Positions 28,784 to 38,190 of a stretch of DNA of 64,000 bases are shown piece by piece; position 1 is the stretch's first letter; the number at the start of each line of letters is the position of its first letter. The stretch is from Limnobaculum parvum. GTDB lineage: Bacteria > Pseudomonadota > Gammaproteobacteria > Enterobacterales > Enterobacteriaceae. A program made the position numbers and the translations under genes. Location of the stretch: assembly GCF_003096015.2 (NCBI RefSeq), contig NZ_CP029185.2, positions 2,452,001 to 2,516,000 on the forward strand, written 5' to 3'. Under the pieces are notes generated by a model. That model was not told the DNA's origin and ran no database searches. It worked only from the letters and a program-made list of their open reading frames with translations.

Positions 28784-28864
28784 CATGGCGGTAATGCCCT
28801 AAGTCATTGGAACCGTGGCAAGGCAGAAAGTGAACGCCGCGCCGGTTTCAAGGACGTCGGGAAT

Positions 28865-29353
28865 TTAACCGCGACCTTCGTTCCAGCTATCAGCATGGAT
28901 GATGTTGCCATCTTTATAAGTCCATGTGATTTTTTCGTAGCGCACTTCCACTTCTTCTAAGTGGTTGTAACGCTCTTTGCTTGGATCTTTGATGTTGTGC
29001 ATGATGGGTTTGATAGAAACCACTTTCACGCTGTCCATCAGGGTGTTGAAGTACTCGACTTCCTGACCAGAATCATCAATACGGAACCATTTGATTTCAG
29101 CTGATTTCAGGGTTTGACCGGTGGTCACCGCTTTGTACAAATAAGGGGATGAAGAATCCACTTCTTTAACAAAGGTTAAAGGCGCATGTACGCGAGTACC
29201 GGTTAATTTGCCGGTGTTACCATCGGTGGGAATATGAACCTTATGGTCAAACTCAACCAGTTCAATACTGCCTTCACGTCCTTGAACCGTCACCGATCCC
29301 TTGATGTCTGCACCACCATCATCTTTAACAAACAGATATGCAGGAATTGCCAT
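28865..29353 (-). CDS. hcp: Hcp (TssD), T6SS inner-tube protein
   Basis: This 162-residue protein is the hexameric tube subunit that is also secreted. It shows the Hcp core: MAIPAYLFVKDDGGADIKG, VHIPTDGNTGKLTGTRVHAP, YKAVTTGQTLKSAEIKWFRI and NTLMDSVKVVSIKP. The frame is open to 29,536, but the family start is the ATG at 29,353, which has GAGAGAG upstream. There is no C-terminal effector extension. It lies 10 bases after the OmpA-domain gene. Confidence 0.96.
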   Translation of the reverse strand: MAIPAYLFVKDDGGADIKGSVTVQGREGSIELVEFDHKVHIPTDGNTGKLTGTRVHAPLTFVKEVDSSSPYLYKAVTTGQTLKSAEIKWFRIDDSGQEVEYFNTLMDSVKVVSIKPIMHNIKDPSKERYNHLEEVEVRYEKITWTYKDGNIIHADSWNEGRG

Positions 29354-29363
29354 TACTCTCTCC

Positions 29364-31070
29364 TTAGTTTTGTTGAGATATCTGATGCCCGGCTTGTGGC
29401 TGACATGCCGAAGCGTCTGGCACCAAACTGATTTCCACCCGGCGGTTAGCCGCTCTTCCTTCTGCTGTCTCATTGTCAGCAATGGGTTGAGTTGCCCCGT
29501 ACCCCTGAATGGCGAAACAGGTCTTCTCGATATCACTGGTGTGTATCATCCAGTCGCGGACCGATTCCGCTCTGGCCAGTGACAGCGTCTGATTACTTTC
29601 TGGATTTCCTGTGACATCGGTATGGCCCGCAATCAGAATCAGCCACCCCGGCTTGGCTTTAATGTTAATTAAAGCGTCTACAAGAATTTTGGTTGAACCA
29701 CTTTTCAGTTGGGCCTTCCCGGCGTCAAACAGCGACATGCTGTCGAGGCGGACCAGCTTCGGTACGTCCTCTACCGGAGGCGGCGGAGGCGGTGGCTGGT
29801 AATTTTTAATCGCCACATCCAACGGCAGGATTAATCGCCCGGCGGTGTACAATCCCACCCCCAACCGTTCGGGTTCGCCTTCCCGGTAATACTTATCTAA
29901 CAGTTGGCGGTCTGTTTTCAGCACATTCAGGCGGGTTAACTTTTCGTCATAGCTGTCCATAGCTACCTGCCGGTAGGCATTCAGATCGCCTGCGACATGT
30001 TGCAGCAATTGGCGGTTGTGATAAGCCGATGAGCATAATGCCATCGCCGCAAATATCGCCGTCAGTATGACCGCATGACACAGCGCCCTTTTCTTGGCCG
30101 GTAACGGACAGTACACCGGCATGTCTTCCACCAAGCGCTCTGGCAAGGCGATCGACTGATTCGTTTCAGCCGCCGCCGGAAGCGATAACGTAGTGGCATC
30201 GTGTAAATAGCGCTGCCAGACGTTTTCACTTTCACCCGCCAAACGGATGTTCAGGCACGCTACCGCCCCCGGTATCCACTGGGGAACCGGCTGTTGTGTA
30301 TCATTGAGTACTGAAATGACCTGCTCATCCAGCCACTGTTGTAAGATTTTCAACATCACCGCCAGATGTTGGCGCCGATGTTGATGCGGTTGCTCTGCCT
30401 GCTGACACCACAGGTTTAGCGGCGTGTGGCAGTCATCCAGAATACGTATTCCCGAACTCTGTTGATTCCACCAGAACCACGGCGCTGATTCTGAGGGCTC
30501 TTCACCCAGTCGGGCATTAACCGCCAAGTACCCCGGCAGCTTGTAACCGCTGGTTTTACTGGCATCCGCCCATGACTGGCGAAAGGTTTGCAGATATCCT
30601 GCCAGCGACGGGCCGTTGATATATCGTTCAGGCGTCAGCGTGAACAGAACGCCTATCCTTCCTGCCATCTCGGGCCAGCGTCCGCTCAGGGCGTCTGCCG
30701 TCAGAGAGAGCGTCGACATATCCGGTACTGCAATCCAGATACACTTACCGCTTATCGCTACTTGCTGATTGTCTTGTTCCGCAAAGTAACGGGGGGTCGC
30801 ATCGCCGGTGACGAATATCACCGGTAACCGGCGTCTCAGTCGCGCCGGCAATGCTTCCAGTTGTCCGTCTAGCGCATCCAGATAAGGTGATACCTGTTTA
30901 ACCTGTTTGGTATACCGTAAGGTGCGCCACCCTTTATATCCGCTGACCAACAGCGTCAGCACACAACCTATAACTACCCAGCCGGTCGGCAAAGGTAGGA
31001 AGAACAGCAGCAGAGCCAGACAGAGACAGGTGGCATACAACAGCTGCACTCGCCAAGGGTAATCACCCAC
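29364..31070 (-). CDS. TagL-like T6SS protein with OmpA peptidoglycan-binding domain
   Basis: This protein has three membrane segments (two close to the N-terminus in LLYATCLCLALLLFFLPL and WVVIGCVLTLLVSG, one in the middle in AVILTAIFAAMALC) and a C-terminal OmpA-type domain (AGHTDVTGN, LSLARAESVRDW, EGRAANRRVEI). That layout is like TagL of enteroaggregative E. coli, which anchors the secretion complex to peptidoglycan. A Pro-rich stretch (YQPPPPPPPVED) precedes the OmpA domain. The start is uncertain: no ATG is present. The frame opens at a TTG at 31,109, and I prefer the GTG at 31,070 with AAGGA 7 bases upstream (about 568 residues). The gap of 200-240 bases after tssL is unusual within this compact operon. 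Confidence 0.82.
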   Translation of the reverse strand: MGDYPWRVQLLYATCLCLALLLFFLPLPTGWVVIGCVLTLLVSGYKGWRTLRYTKQVKQVSPYLDALDGQLEALPARLRRRLPVIFVTGDATPRYFAEQDNQQVAISGKCIWIAVPDMSTLSLTADALSGRWPEMAGRIGVLFTLTPERYINGPSLAGYLQTFRQSWADASKTSGYKLPGYLAVNARLGEEPSESAPWFWWNQQSSGIRILDDCHTPLNLWCQQAEQPHQHRRQHLAVMLKILQQWLDEQVISVLNDTQQPVPQWIPGAVACLNIRLAGESENVWQRYLHDATTLSLPAAAETNQSIALPERLVEDMPVYCPLPAKKRALCHAVILTAIFAAMALCSSAYHNRQLLQHVAGDLNAYRQVAMDSYDEKLTRLNVLKTDRQLLDKYYREGEPERLGVGLYTAGRLILPLDVAIKNYQPPPPPPPVEDVPKLVRLDSMSLFDAGKAQLKSGSTKILVDALINIKAKPGWLILIAGHTDVTGNPESNQTLSLARAESVRDWMIHTSDIEKTCFAIQGYGATQPIADNETAEGRAANRRVEISLVPDASACQPQAGHQISQQN

Positions 31071-31308
31071 ATTCACATCCTTAATTTCAATCCCACGTCG
31101 ATTTTGCAATGCCGTCTCGTTGTGCAGGACGCCTTACCCCATCGATAAGGGGCAACCCGGGTATGACGCTAAACTATCCACTCCGCTTAAAGTCAACACC
31201 GCCGGGACTTTCCCTATTGCTGTGTAAGTTTCTCTCTCCTGTAAAACGCCTGATTAATTGCATAGATTTTCATACCGGTTGCCGTCACAGCGCCGGATTG
31301 AAACGTTG

Positions 31309-31968
31309 TTATGCATCCTGTAATAGCTGAACCAGCGTGCTGTCCAGATGCTGGCGTAACAGCATGTACAGTAAAATCACCGCCATCACTGAAATACCGG
31401 TCCAGAACAGCAGCGAAGAACGACGCCAAAAGCCGCCTTTCCCCTGCACTGCGTTAATTGTTGGCGCGTTGTTACCCGTTGAAGACTTCGGCAACAGATC
31501 GCGTACCGCCATCACCAGTTGTTCTCTTTCCGTTTGTGGCTGTGCCAGATAACGGCCCTGAAAGCCCAACCCCAAAATGCGGTCGTAGCAAGCCAGCACG
31601 AGCTGAGCCCCTTCCGGATGGCCAATACGCTGGCGAATGCGTTCAAACAGCTCATCACCGGCTCGATACGTTTTAAAGAAGGTGACCTGTAGCGGCGTGC
31701 CCTGCCAAACGTTGTAACCTTCATCGCTATTGCGTAACAGGACGGTTTCATCCAGTAAGGCACAGGCGGCGTAGCTGATGTCGTTAACCACGTCCGTGCT
31801 GCATTGCATGTCGGTTAAGCGTTTACGCAGTTGCTCGATCTGCTCTACGCAGCGTTTGTACAGCGCTTCCCCCTGTTCAACCACTGACCCCGCGCGCAAA
31901 TGCACGACGGTCAGGGCGGTATCACGCAACAGTTCATCAATGGAAATAGTTTTCAGGTTTTGGCTCAT
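31309..31968 (-). CDS. tssL: TssL (DotU-like), T6SS inner-membrane protein
   Basis: This 219-residue protein has the cytoplasmic DotU/IcmH domain (DISYAACALLDETVLLRN, FFKTYRAGDELFERIRQ, YDRILGLGFQGRY) and a single C-terminal membrane segment (LLFWTGISVMAVILLYMLL). It forms the inner-membrane complex with TssM. It lacks a peptidoglycan-binding extension, which is supplied by the next gene. Its ATG overlaps the tssK stop (ATGA at 31,965-31,968). Confidence 0.95.
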   Translation of the reverse strand: MSQNLKTISIDELLRDTALTVVHLRAGSVVEQGEALYKRCVEQIEQLRKRLTDMQCSTDVVNDISYAACALLDETVLLRNSDEGYNVWQGTPLQVTFFKTYRAGDELFERIRQRIGHPEGAQLVLACYDRILGLGFQGRYLAQPQTEREQLVMAVRDLLPKSSTGNNAPTINAVQGKGGFWRRSSLLFWTGISVMAVILLYMLLRQHLDSTLVQLLQDA

Positions 31969-33317
31969 GATTTAAGTACCGCAAACAGTTCCAGCGAAAC
32001 GTCCGGCAACGAGCGCGGAACGTAAAACTCGCAGCAACGTGCCGCCAGCATGCTTTGCGCGGCCGAATGGGTTAAGTCCAGCGCAAAGTACTGGTTATCC
32101 AGCCGCAGCGGGATGGCTGCCGGTACATGACTTAATGCTTTTAGCGGAACGCCGGACAGCGCCGAGTTGATGATTTGATTCACATCGTCCGGAGAGCCCA
32201 CTTTGCACAGCACCGGCATCAGTTCCAGCAGTTGATGCGCCGGTAACGATGAGCGCACCGACAGATAGAAATCGGTCTCTTCCGTCAGGCGGCTGTCTTG
32301 TAGGCGACCAGACCAGCGGGTTCCGTTGCTGTGAACCAGATCGATGGCAATCACCCTTGACGGTAAGCTGGCTTCCAGCAGTTGACCAATCAGTTTAAAC
32401 AGCGGCGGGAATACCCTATCCAATTGGTTATGCTGATAAGACGGGATGGCCTCAACGTCATGCTCCAGCGAAAACGTCAGCAACGCGCCCGCCAGAGAGA
32501 CCAGTTGCTGATACAGTCGCTCAGGATGGGTAACCGGGTACTGGTGCAGAAACTTCAGCAGCGGCTCATGGCTGTTCAGGGCATTGAGCAGCCAGAACAG
32601 TGACACATCCGCCACGGCAAACTCCGCCATTTGCTGATTGCGCTCACGACGCATTCCCATCAGGCGCTGGCGCTTTGACTGCACCTGCGTGCATAACATG
32701 TCCAGCTGTTGGGTCAGCACGCCATTACTGGCGGTGAGGCTCAGTAGCGGTGGTAAAAATGCCGGTTCAATGGCAAACAGGCCGTTAGCATCGCGCTTTA
32801 GTCGAATCAATGGACAGGTGAGATAATCTCCCTGTTCTTCAAAATCAAACAGCAGCGTCAGTGCATAACGCTCAACGGCAATGGATTCATTCCCCTGACC
32901 GAATATGTCCTGCGTTTCGACCCATTCCTGCCGGTAGCGTAATGGTCGCTCCGAGTAGTGACCGTCCTGATGGCAGTTTCCACCATTAGCATGTAACAGC
33001 GGCAACCCCAACAGCACCGTCACATCATGACGATCGGCTGGAATGCTGTGTTTCAGATCGCGAGCCGGAGGCAGCGCATCAGAGACGTCGGTATCTATCC
33101 AACTGCCATCGGGAAAACGCACGCTTAAACTTTCGGCATTGAGTCTATTCAAGGCTAAAGCTTGGGTGTCAAACGTGACGCGCTGGACGCCCCAAGGATT
33201 AGCCAGGCCGAGCCTGGCAATCTGATCGTTACTAAACGCTTCCCATCGACTTTGCTGCTGGAATTGTTCCGGCGACAAAAACGCACCTTCGCTCCATAAC
33301 GGGCGGTGGATCTTCAT
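31965..33317 (-). CDS. tssK: TssK, T6SS baseplate protein
   Basis: This 450-residue protein is TssK, the trimeric adaptor linking baseplate wedges to the membrane complex. Its start KIHRPLWSEGAFLSPEQFQQ and following WGVQRVTFD are diagnostic; the C-terminus ends with the usual FYVPRSLPDVSLELFAV. GGAG lies 9 bases before the ATG. It is 21 bases downstream of tssC. Confidence 0.95.
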   Translation of the reverse strand: MKIHRPLWSEGAFLSPEQFQQQSRWEAFSNDQIARLGLANPWGVQRVTFDTQALALNRLNAESLSVRFPDGSWIDTDVSDALPPARDLKHSIPADRHDVTVLLGLPLLHANGGNCHQDGHYSERPLRYRQEWVETQDIFGQGNESIAVERYALTLLFDFEEQGDYLTCPLIRLKRDANGLFAIEPAFLPPLLSLTASNGVLTQQLDMLCTQVQSKRQRLMGMRRERNQQMAEFAVADVSLFWLLNALNSHEPLLKFLHQYPVTHPERLYQQLVSLAGALLTFSLEHDVEAIPSYQHNQLDRVFPPLFKLIGQLLEASLPSRVIAIDLVHSNGTRWSGRLQDSRLTEETDFYLSVRSSLPAHQLLELMPVLCKVGSPDDVNQIINSALSGVPLKALSHVPAAIPLRLDNQYFALDLTHSAAQSMLAARCCEFYVPRSLPDVSLELFAVLKS

Positions 33318-33338
33318 TATTTAAAACTCCAGATAAAA

Positions 33339-34877
33339 TTAAGCTTTAGCCTTTGGCATTTGAGAAACCATCGATAAATTGATGTCCATGCCTTCAATCT
33401 GGAAGTGAGGAATAAGGAAGGTTTTCACGCGGAAGAAGCCCGGGTTATCCTCAATATCTTCTACGGTCACTTTAGCCTGACGCAGCGGGTGTGATGCTTG
33501 AACTTCATCACTCGGATCGGTCATTTCTGTCACCAGATTATTGATCCAAGCGTTCAGTTCTAGCTCCAGTACGCGGCGGTCTTTGGTGGCACCGATGTTT
33601 TCACGCTGAATCACTTTCAGGTAATGGGCAATGCGCGACAGCAGGAAAATGTACGGTAAACGGGCATTGATCCGGCTATTGGCGGTGGCTTCTTTGGTGT
33701 CATACAGCGCCGGCTTCTGGGTAGAGTTAGCGGAGAAGAAACACGCGTAGTCGCGGTTTTTATAGAATGACAGGGGAATAAAGCCCAAGTTAGCAAATTC
33801 AAACTCACGGGTTTCCGGGATCAGTACTTCCGTTGGGATCTTCACCTGATTGCCGGTGCCGAGGTCATACAGATGGATCGGCAGATCGTCAACCAAACCA
33901 CCCGCTTGCGGGCCACGTACTTGGACACACCAACCGTTACGCACGAAGCTTTTTACCATATTGGCGGCAAACGCAAATGAGGCGTTGGTCCACAGATATC
34001 TGTCGTGATCCGGCCCTTTTACCTCTTCGGTATAGTTGAAGTTACGCACCGGTACCGTATCTGGACCATAAGGCAGACGCGCTAGCACACGCGGCAGAGT
34101 TAAACCCACATAGCGGGAATCGTCGGTATCGCGGAAGCTTTTCCACTTGGTGTATTCAGCACGGTCAAAATAGTTGGCGATGTCTTTAATGGCAGCCACT
34201 TCTTCCATGTTGTTCTTGCCAAAGAATGCCGGGCCGACGGAGGCGATAAACGGCATGTGGGCCGCCGCCGCGACTTTAGAGATATTACGCAGTAATGCAA
34301 TATCTTGCGGGCCACGGTCAAACTCAAAGTTAGAGATGGTTACGCCAATCGGCTCGCCGCCCGGGGTGTCATATTCCTGAATGTAGGTATGGCGGTAGAA
34401 ACCGGTTTGGATGGTTTCTGGCGCATCTTCGAAATCTTGCTGTAGCGCTTCTTTAGACGCATCCAGCACTTCGATTCTGACGTTGCGGCGGAAATCGGTG
34501 CGGTCAACCAGAAACTTCAAACCACGCCATGCAGACTCGATAGACTGGAACTCTGGGTGATGCATGACGGCATCTAACTGCTCGCTCAGCTGTTTGTCGA
34601 TTTGACTGATATGGAAATCCAGCAGGCTCTTGTCCAGCTTATCCACTTTTTGCGCCGATTTCTGAACCATGTTCAGAAAGACGTTAACCGCCATGGTGAC
34701 ACGTTCGTCCGCCGAGGCTTCTGCCAACGCATCGTTGTCCTGAAACTTGACGATATCGTCAAATTGCGCCACTGGGGTGAGATTAATTTTATCGAACAGA
34801 GACTGATAGACGCTGCCGGCGTCTTTTACGACGGTGCTGGCTGTTTTAGAACTGGAACCTTGTGTAGAGGTAGACAT
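33339..34877 (-). CDS. tssC: TssC (VipB), T6SS contractile sheath large subunit
   Basis: This 512-residue protein is the large sheath subunit, which assembles with TssB around Hcp. Diagnostic stretches are FQSIESAWRGLKFLVDRTDF, IGVTISNFEFDRGPQDIALL, VGPAFFGKNNMEEVA and the C-terminal PGFFRVKTFLIPHFQIEGMD. I start at the ATG at 34,877 with AAGGA 6 bases upstream; a TTG two codons earlier is less likely. It lies 37 bases after tssB. Confidence 0.97.
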   Translation of the reverse strand: MSTSTQGSSSKTASTVVKDAGSVYQSLFDKINLTPVAQFDDIVKFQDNDALAEASADERVTMAVNVFLNMVQKSAQKVDKLDKSLLDFHISQIDKQLSEQLDAVMHHPEFQSIESAWRGLKFLVDRTDFRRNVRIEVLDASKEALQQDFEDAPETIQTGFYRHTYIQEYDTPGGEPIGVTISNFEFDRGPQDIALLRNISKVAAAAHMPFIASVGPAFFGKNNMEEVAAIKDIANYFDRAEYTKWKSFRDTDDSRYVGLTLPRVLARLPYGPDTVPVRNFNYTEEVKGPDHDRYLWTNASFAFAANMVKSFVRNGWCVQVRGPQAGGLVDDLPIHLYDLGTGNQVKIPTEVLIPETREFEFANLGFIPLSFYKNRDYACFFSANSTQKPALYDTKEATANSRINARLPYIFLLSRIAHYLKVIQRENIGATKDRRVLELELNAWINNLVTEMTDPSDEVQASHPLRQAKVTVEDIEDNPGFFRVKTFLIPHFQIEGMDINLSMVSQMPKAKA

Positions 34878-34914
34878 AAACAATCCTTATAAAATACGTA
34901 TCAGAGAGTCATGA

Positions 34915-35427
34915 TTACTGAGAATCAGAGCCGCCGGGTAAAGAACCAATTGCTGCTAATTCGGCGCGCAGTTCGTCCGATAATTGCTCATCTTTTAAAA
35001 TACGTTCCAGTTCCTGACGGAAAGTGGCGTTATCTAACAGGTTGGATTTCAGGTCGCGTAATAGATTACGCATGGCGAGTAGTGAACGTAATGCAGGAAT
35101 TTGTTTGGCTACCTGCTCCGGTTCGAAATCTTTCATATCTTTAAAACTTAACGATACGTTGGTTTCTGAATCATCACCGGCTAGGGTATTTTTGATGGTG
35201 AGTTTAGCTGTAGGGTTTAAATCCGCTAATACGGCATTGAAGTTATTTTTATTGATGGAGATCTTTTCTCTTTCAGCAATGGGGCGATTTTCCTGACCGT
35301 GGCTATAATCGCCCATCACTAATAGTTTCAGTGGTAATTCAACTTTTTTCTGTGCGCCGCCGGTATGAAGATCGAGTTTAATATTTACGCGCGCTGCGGG
35401 AACTTCGTTTTGAAAGCTGTCAGCCAT
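34915..35427 (-). CDS. tssB: TssB (VipA), T6SS contractile sheath small subunit
   Basis: This 170-residue protein is the small sheath subunit. It contains VNIKLDLHTGGAQKKVELPL, LLVMGDYSH and the conserved SFKDMKDFEPEQVAKQIPAL, with LLAMRNLLRDLK in the C-terminal helix. The start at 35,427 (MADSFQNEV) has AGGA 8 bases upstream; the open frame to 35,466 adds no family sequence. It is the first gene of the T6SS operon, so the main promoter should lie just upstream. Confidence 0.95.
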   Translation of the reverse strand: MADSFQNEVPAARVNIKLDLHTGGAQKKVELPLKLLVMGDYSHGQENRPIAEREKISINKNNFNAVLADLNPTAKLTIKNTLAGDDSETNVSLSFKDMKDFEPEQVAKQIPALRSLLAMRNLLRDLKSNLLDNATFRQELERILKDEQLSDELRAELAAIGSLPGGSDSQ

Positions 35428-36017
35428 AGTCTTAGTCCTGATCCTTATTAGTAAAGTACACCACAACTACGTTCCCTATTTCCTTATGCATCAACTGCCT
35501 GAAATATCCGAGCGCTCGGATGAGGTTCTGCCTCATGGTCGATAACCGTGGTTCCATCTATTGGTTATTGATAAAAGTTATATTCAGTTTTACGAATAAT
35601 GTTATATCTGCGAAGGTTTGAGTTTTGCTAATTAGTATAAAAAAAGATCAATCTATTAAACTTTATATTGGGGATGGTTGTATCAAAATTGGCTAAGAAT
35701 AAATACCTGTCAAGGTTGACAGTTGACAAGTCACAATATTAATGATTTTTAAATTATTTTTATTTAATTCAATCAATTAACTAAAATCACACTTTTGGAA
35801 TAGTCATGATTATTTTTCATTGCTATTAATAAATAATCTCAGAATTGATCATTATCAGATTTTAGCTTCTCTCGAGTTCCCCCTTTTAAAAAATAAGAAA
35901 AAGATTGGTGAGTAATTATTAATGAGTAAGCTTGGCTTTTTATGTTCTAAAGGGAACCTATAACGTTTACTGGAAACTCTCTAAAAGAGAATCGTCTGTT
36001 TTTACGGGACGTATGCC
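35428..36017. promoter_or_regulatory. T6SS operon upstream region with a palindrome
   Basis: This AT-rich gap of about 590 bases has no credible gene. It must contain the minus-strand promoter for the whole T6SS operon. The clearest signal is CTGTCAAGGTTGACAG (35,707-35,722), a perfect inverted repeat of 7-base arms, followed at once by TTGACAAG. It contains TTGACA on both strands and lies about 280 bases from tssB. It could be an operator or -35 element. I see no good sigma-54 motif. Confidence 0.45.
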
Positions 36018-36308
36018 ATATCAGTGACGCTGGCACAATGGGCTGAAGACCATGGTGTGAAGCTAGAATTTATCAAGCCGGGCAAGCCGACGCAGAATGC
36101 GTATATCGAACGGTTTAATCGGACGTATCGGACAGAAATACTGGATTTTTACCTGTTCAAAACGCTGAATGAAGTACGGGAGATCACAGATCGCTGGCTG
36201 AATGAATACAACAGTGAGCGACCTCATGAATCCCTGAATAACCTGACACCGGAAGAATACCGGCTGATGGCTGAAAACCCAGAAATCTCAAAAAATATGT
36301 GGTACTAA
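36018..36308 (+). pseudogene. IS3-family transposase (OrfB) C-terminal remnant
   Basis: From about 36,018 the sequence encodes the end of an IS3-family DDE transposase: LAQWAEDHGVKLEFIKPGKP, then QNAYIERFNRTYRTEIL with the catalytic Glu, and WLNEYNSERPHESL and TPEEYRL. OrfA, most of OrfB and the left end are missing, so it cannot transpose. It sits at the edge of the T6SS module and may mark an old rearrangement boundary. Confidence 0.9.
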
Positions 36309-36348
36309 AATGGGTGTGCTTACATGACCACTTCCCCCCCCTAAAATA

Positions 36349-36537
36349 CTAATCTTCAGGATGAATTGCCTGACAGTAAATATCAGTATGACACCTCATA
36401 CACTGCTTTGCTCCTGTATGTGTTTCACCACACAAATGGCAATGCAAAAATGGGCAATACATGGTTGCCGAGATGACGGATTGAATGGTTTCAGTGCTCG
36501 CCCCGTAATATAGGCCTGATTTTATGGCTAACCTCAC
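36349..36537 (-). CDS. Possible small cysteine-rich protein
   Basis: A 62-codon frame from a GTG at 36,537 encodes a tail with CPFLHCHLCGETHTGAKQC and CMRCHTDIYC, paired Cys/His like a zinc ribbon. The start is uncertain (an internal ATG at residue 26 is possible) and no clear ribosome site is seen. The spacing of Cys pairs is the only support. The following stretch to 36,768 shows nothing else. Confidence 0.3.
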   Translation of the reverse strand: MRLAIKSGLYYGASTETIQSVISATMYCPFLHCHLCGETHTGAKQCMRCHTDIYCQAIHPED

Positions 36538-36768
36538 TGTTTTAGATATTTTGTTATGAATTGTTGTTTCATTATCTATAAACCTTTTACATATAGTGGA
36601 AATATGTCAGGCTAGTCCAGTCTCGCGAAGTAAGCTGAATTCTAGTCGGTTCACCACAATAATATAGGGATTGATGGGGAACCCGATGAATTCGCATTAG
36701 GCTACTCGCCCTTTTTAATTCGCTAATAAATTTCTCTGACGGAAATTAAATGGGATTATAAATAAATT

Positions 36769-37209
36769 ATGTCGACTACAAATATTGATAGGTTCAATGA
36801 GATTGTTGGGGTAATTCTAGGATTACTATATGAATCTTTCCCTCTCAAAACTGATTTGATGGCAGTTGATGTCGTTGGTAAGGAAACAGAAACTAATTAC
36901 TTCAGCGAACATGATTCAGAGGTAATTCTGACTGTCTCAGATGATGATGCTATTTTTTATTTAGATACAATTGATTGGCTTAAGGAAAGTGGATATTTGA
37001 CGGGACAGCGTAGTTCTGATGGCATACATAATGTGGTGTTAACAGCAAAGGGACTTGAAGTTCTCAATGCCACACCAGAAAGTTTAGGCCTTCCTTTAGG
37101 CGTGAAGATAGTTAACTCGGTTAAATCTGAAGGAAAAGAAGCATTACGTTCTTTAGTCAGTCAGGCTTTGGGGATTGGTTTACAGTATGTAACCCGTGGT
37201 ATTCTCTGA
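36769..37209 (+). CDS. Hypothetical protein, possible winged-helix type
   Basis: This 146-residue protein has no recognised family. The segment around 70-105 (FYLDTIDWLKESGYLTGQ, then VVLTAKGLEVLNATPESLG) resembles the helix and wing of winged-helix proteins. The C-terminal 35 residues form an amphipathic helix (LRSLVSQALGIGLQYVTRG). It is followed on the same strand by the gene at 37,269 after 59 bases. It lies in cargo DNA between the T6SS and the AlpA module. Either a regulator or an accessory protein is possible. Confidence 0.6.
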   Translation: MSTTNIDRFNEIVGVILGLLYESFPLKTDLMAVDVVGKETETNYFSEHDSEVILTVSDDDAIFYLDTIDWLKESGYLTGQRSSDGIHNVVLTAKGLEVLNATPESLGLPLGVKIVNSVKSEGKEALRSLVSQALGIGLQYVTRGIL

Positions 37210-37268
37210 TAGCTTTATTTATATCAGGCTATTCATGTTGTTTAACTAAGAGATGGGATGCCCGCTGA

Positions 37269-37826
37269 ATGGAAAAGTATTACACGGTTGATTCTTCGAA
37301 TGGCTTAGTTCCGTTTTGTAAAGTGTTACTAGGTAGCTATACACCAGACCAACCAGAACAAGCCATATTCCTCAATCAAATACATCCAGACGGCCTTTCA
37401 AAACATGGTTATAACTATCTCTATAATCCAGGTCTTTCCATGGAGGAATCCTCTGGCGAAAGCAGCTCGCTTATGATTAGTTTAATATTCGAATTGGTTC
37501 GTCGCAGCTATTTCCCAGAAAAACCATCTCGTTATCAATCATTGTTTGCTTGCCAGCAACTCAGTGAGGTTAAGCAATTCCGGAAATTATTAGCGGATGA
37601 AAGAAACGATGATGGGATAAGATCAGCATCAATATACGAGGTTATTACCGGAGAGACTGTTCATTTTGGCGATATGAACTTGCTGAATAGTGAGTGCCCG
37701 ATTCTGGAACTTTATCGTCGAGCACATCTTTACTGGTCTGGAATTCCTCTAAATGATGGTGAAGAGCCTTTCTGGGAGGTACTCATTCCGCTTCCTGTAT
37801 TGATTGGTCAGCGGATACCTGAATAG
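37269..37826 (+). CDS. DUF2441-like hypothetical protein
   Basis: This 185-residue soluble protein resembles DUF2441 proteins in layout: MEKYYTVDSSNGLVPF at the start, SRYQSLFACQQLSEVKQF in the middle, an IYEVITGETVHFGDMNLL block, and AHLYWSGIPL followed by EPFWEVLIPLPVLI at the end. Function is not established. It may be co-transcribed with the gene at 36,769. The family link is from memory of the pattern and should be tested. Confidence 0.6.
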   Translation: MEKYYTVDSSNGLVPFCKVLLGSYTPDQPEQAIFLNQIHPDGLSKHGYNYLYNPGLSMEESSGESSSLMISLIFELVRRSYFPEKPSRYQSLFACQQLSEVKQFRKLLADERNDDGIRSASIYEVITGETVHFGDMNLLNSECPILELYRRAHLYWSGIPLNDGEEPFWEVLIPLPVLIGQRIPE

Positions 37827-38048
37827 CTGAACACCCGTAAAATTATAGCTACATTGCCAATCATCATAGTTTACCTTTCCCCTCAGCGAAATGGTTTCTC
37901 TCTTTTTCTACTCAATGAATGCTTCTTTTAAACCTACGCTCAACGTATAAATTTTGATTTTTCTACTTTGCAGTAATAACCAGATCTACGTTGAGACAGT
38001 ATTATCTCAATCATCATGCTGTCTCACACCATTTATGTAACTGAATAG

Positions 38049-38100
38049 ATTGATCGTCATTAACGATCAATCTACCAATTTTCGATCGGTTATAACGATC
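38049..38100. promoter_or_regulatory. Tandem palindromic operator, copy 2
   Basis: Box 1 is ATTGATCGT-N5-ACGATCAAT (38,049-38,071, core 38,052-38,068) and box 2 is GATCG-N7-CGATC (38,084-38,100), 32 bases apart centre to centre. Sequence and spacing repeat the element at 3,969-4,019. The next plus-strand sequences are a short frame without start codon (38,191) and the gene at 38,355. The rest of 37,827-38,190 shows no gene. Confidence 0.7.
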
Positions 38101-38190
38101 TGACTTCTTAAAAATCCTTTGGTAATGTTTTCTTGTTTCAGAAGTGGCCTAAATAATGTTCTGTTTGAAAAACATTAGGGAGGCATACTT

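Noticed and set aside
29354..29536. An N-terminal extension of Hcp up to 29,536
   Set aside because: The extra 61 residues overlap the OmpA-domain gene in another frame and lack Hcp similarity. The ATG at 29,353 has a ribosome site.
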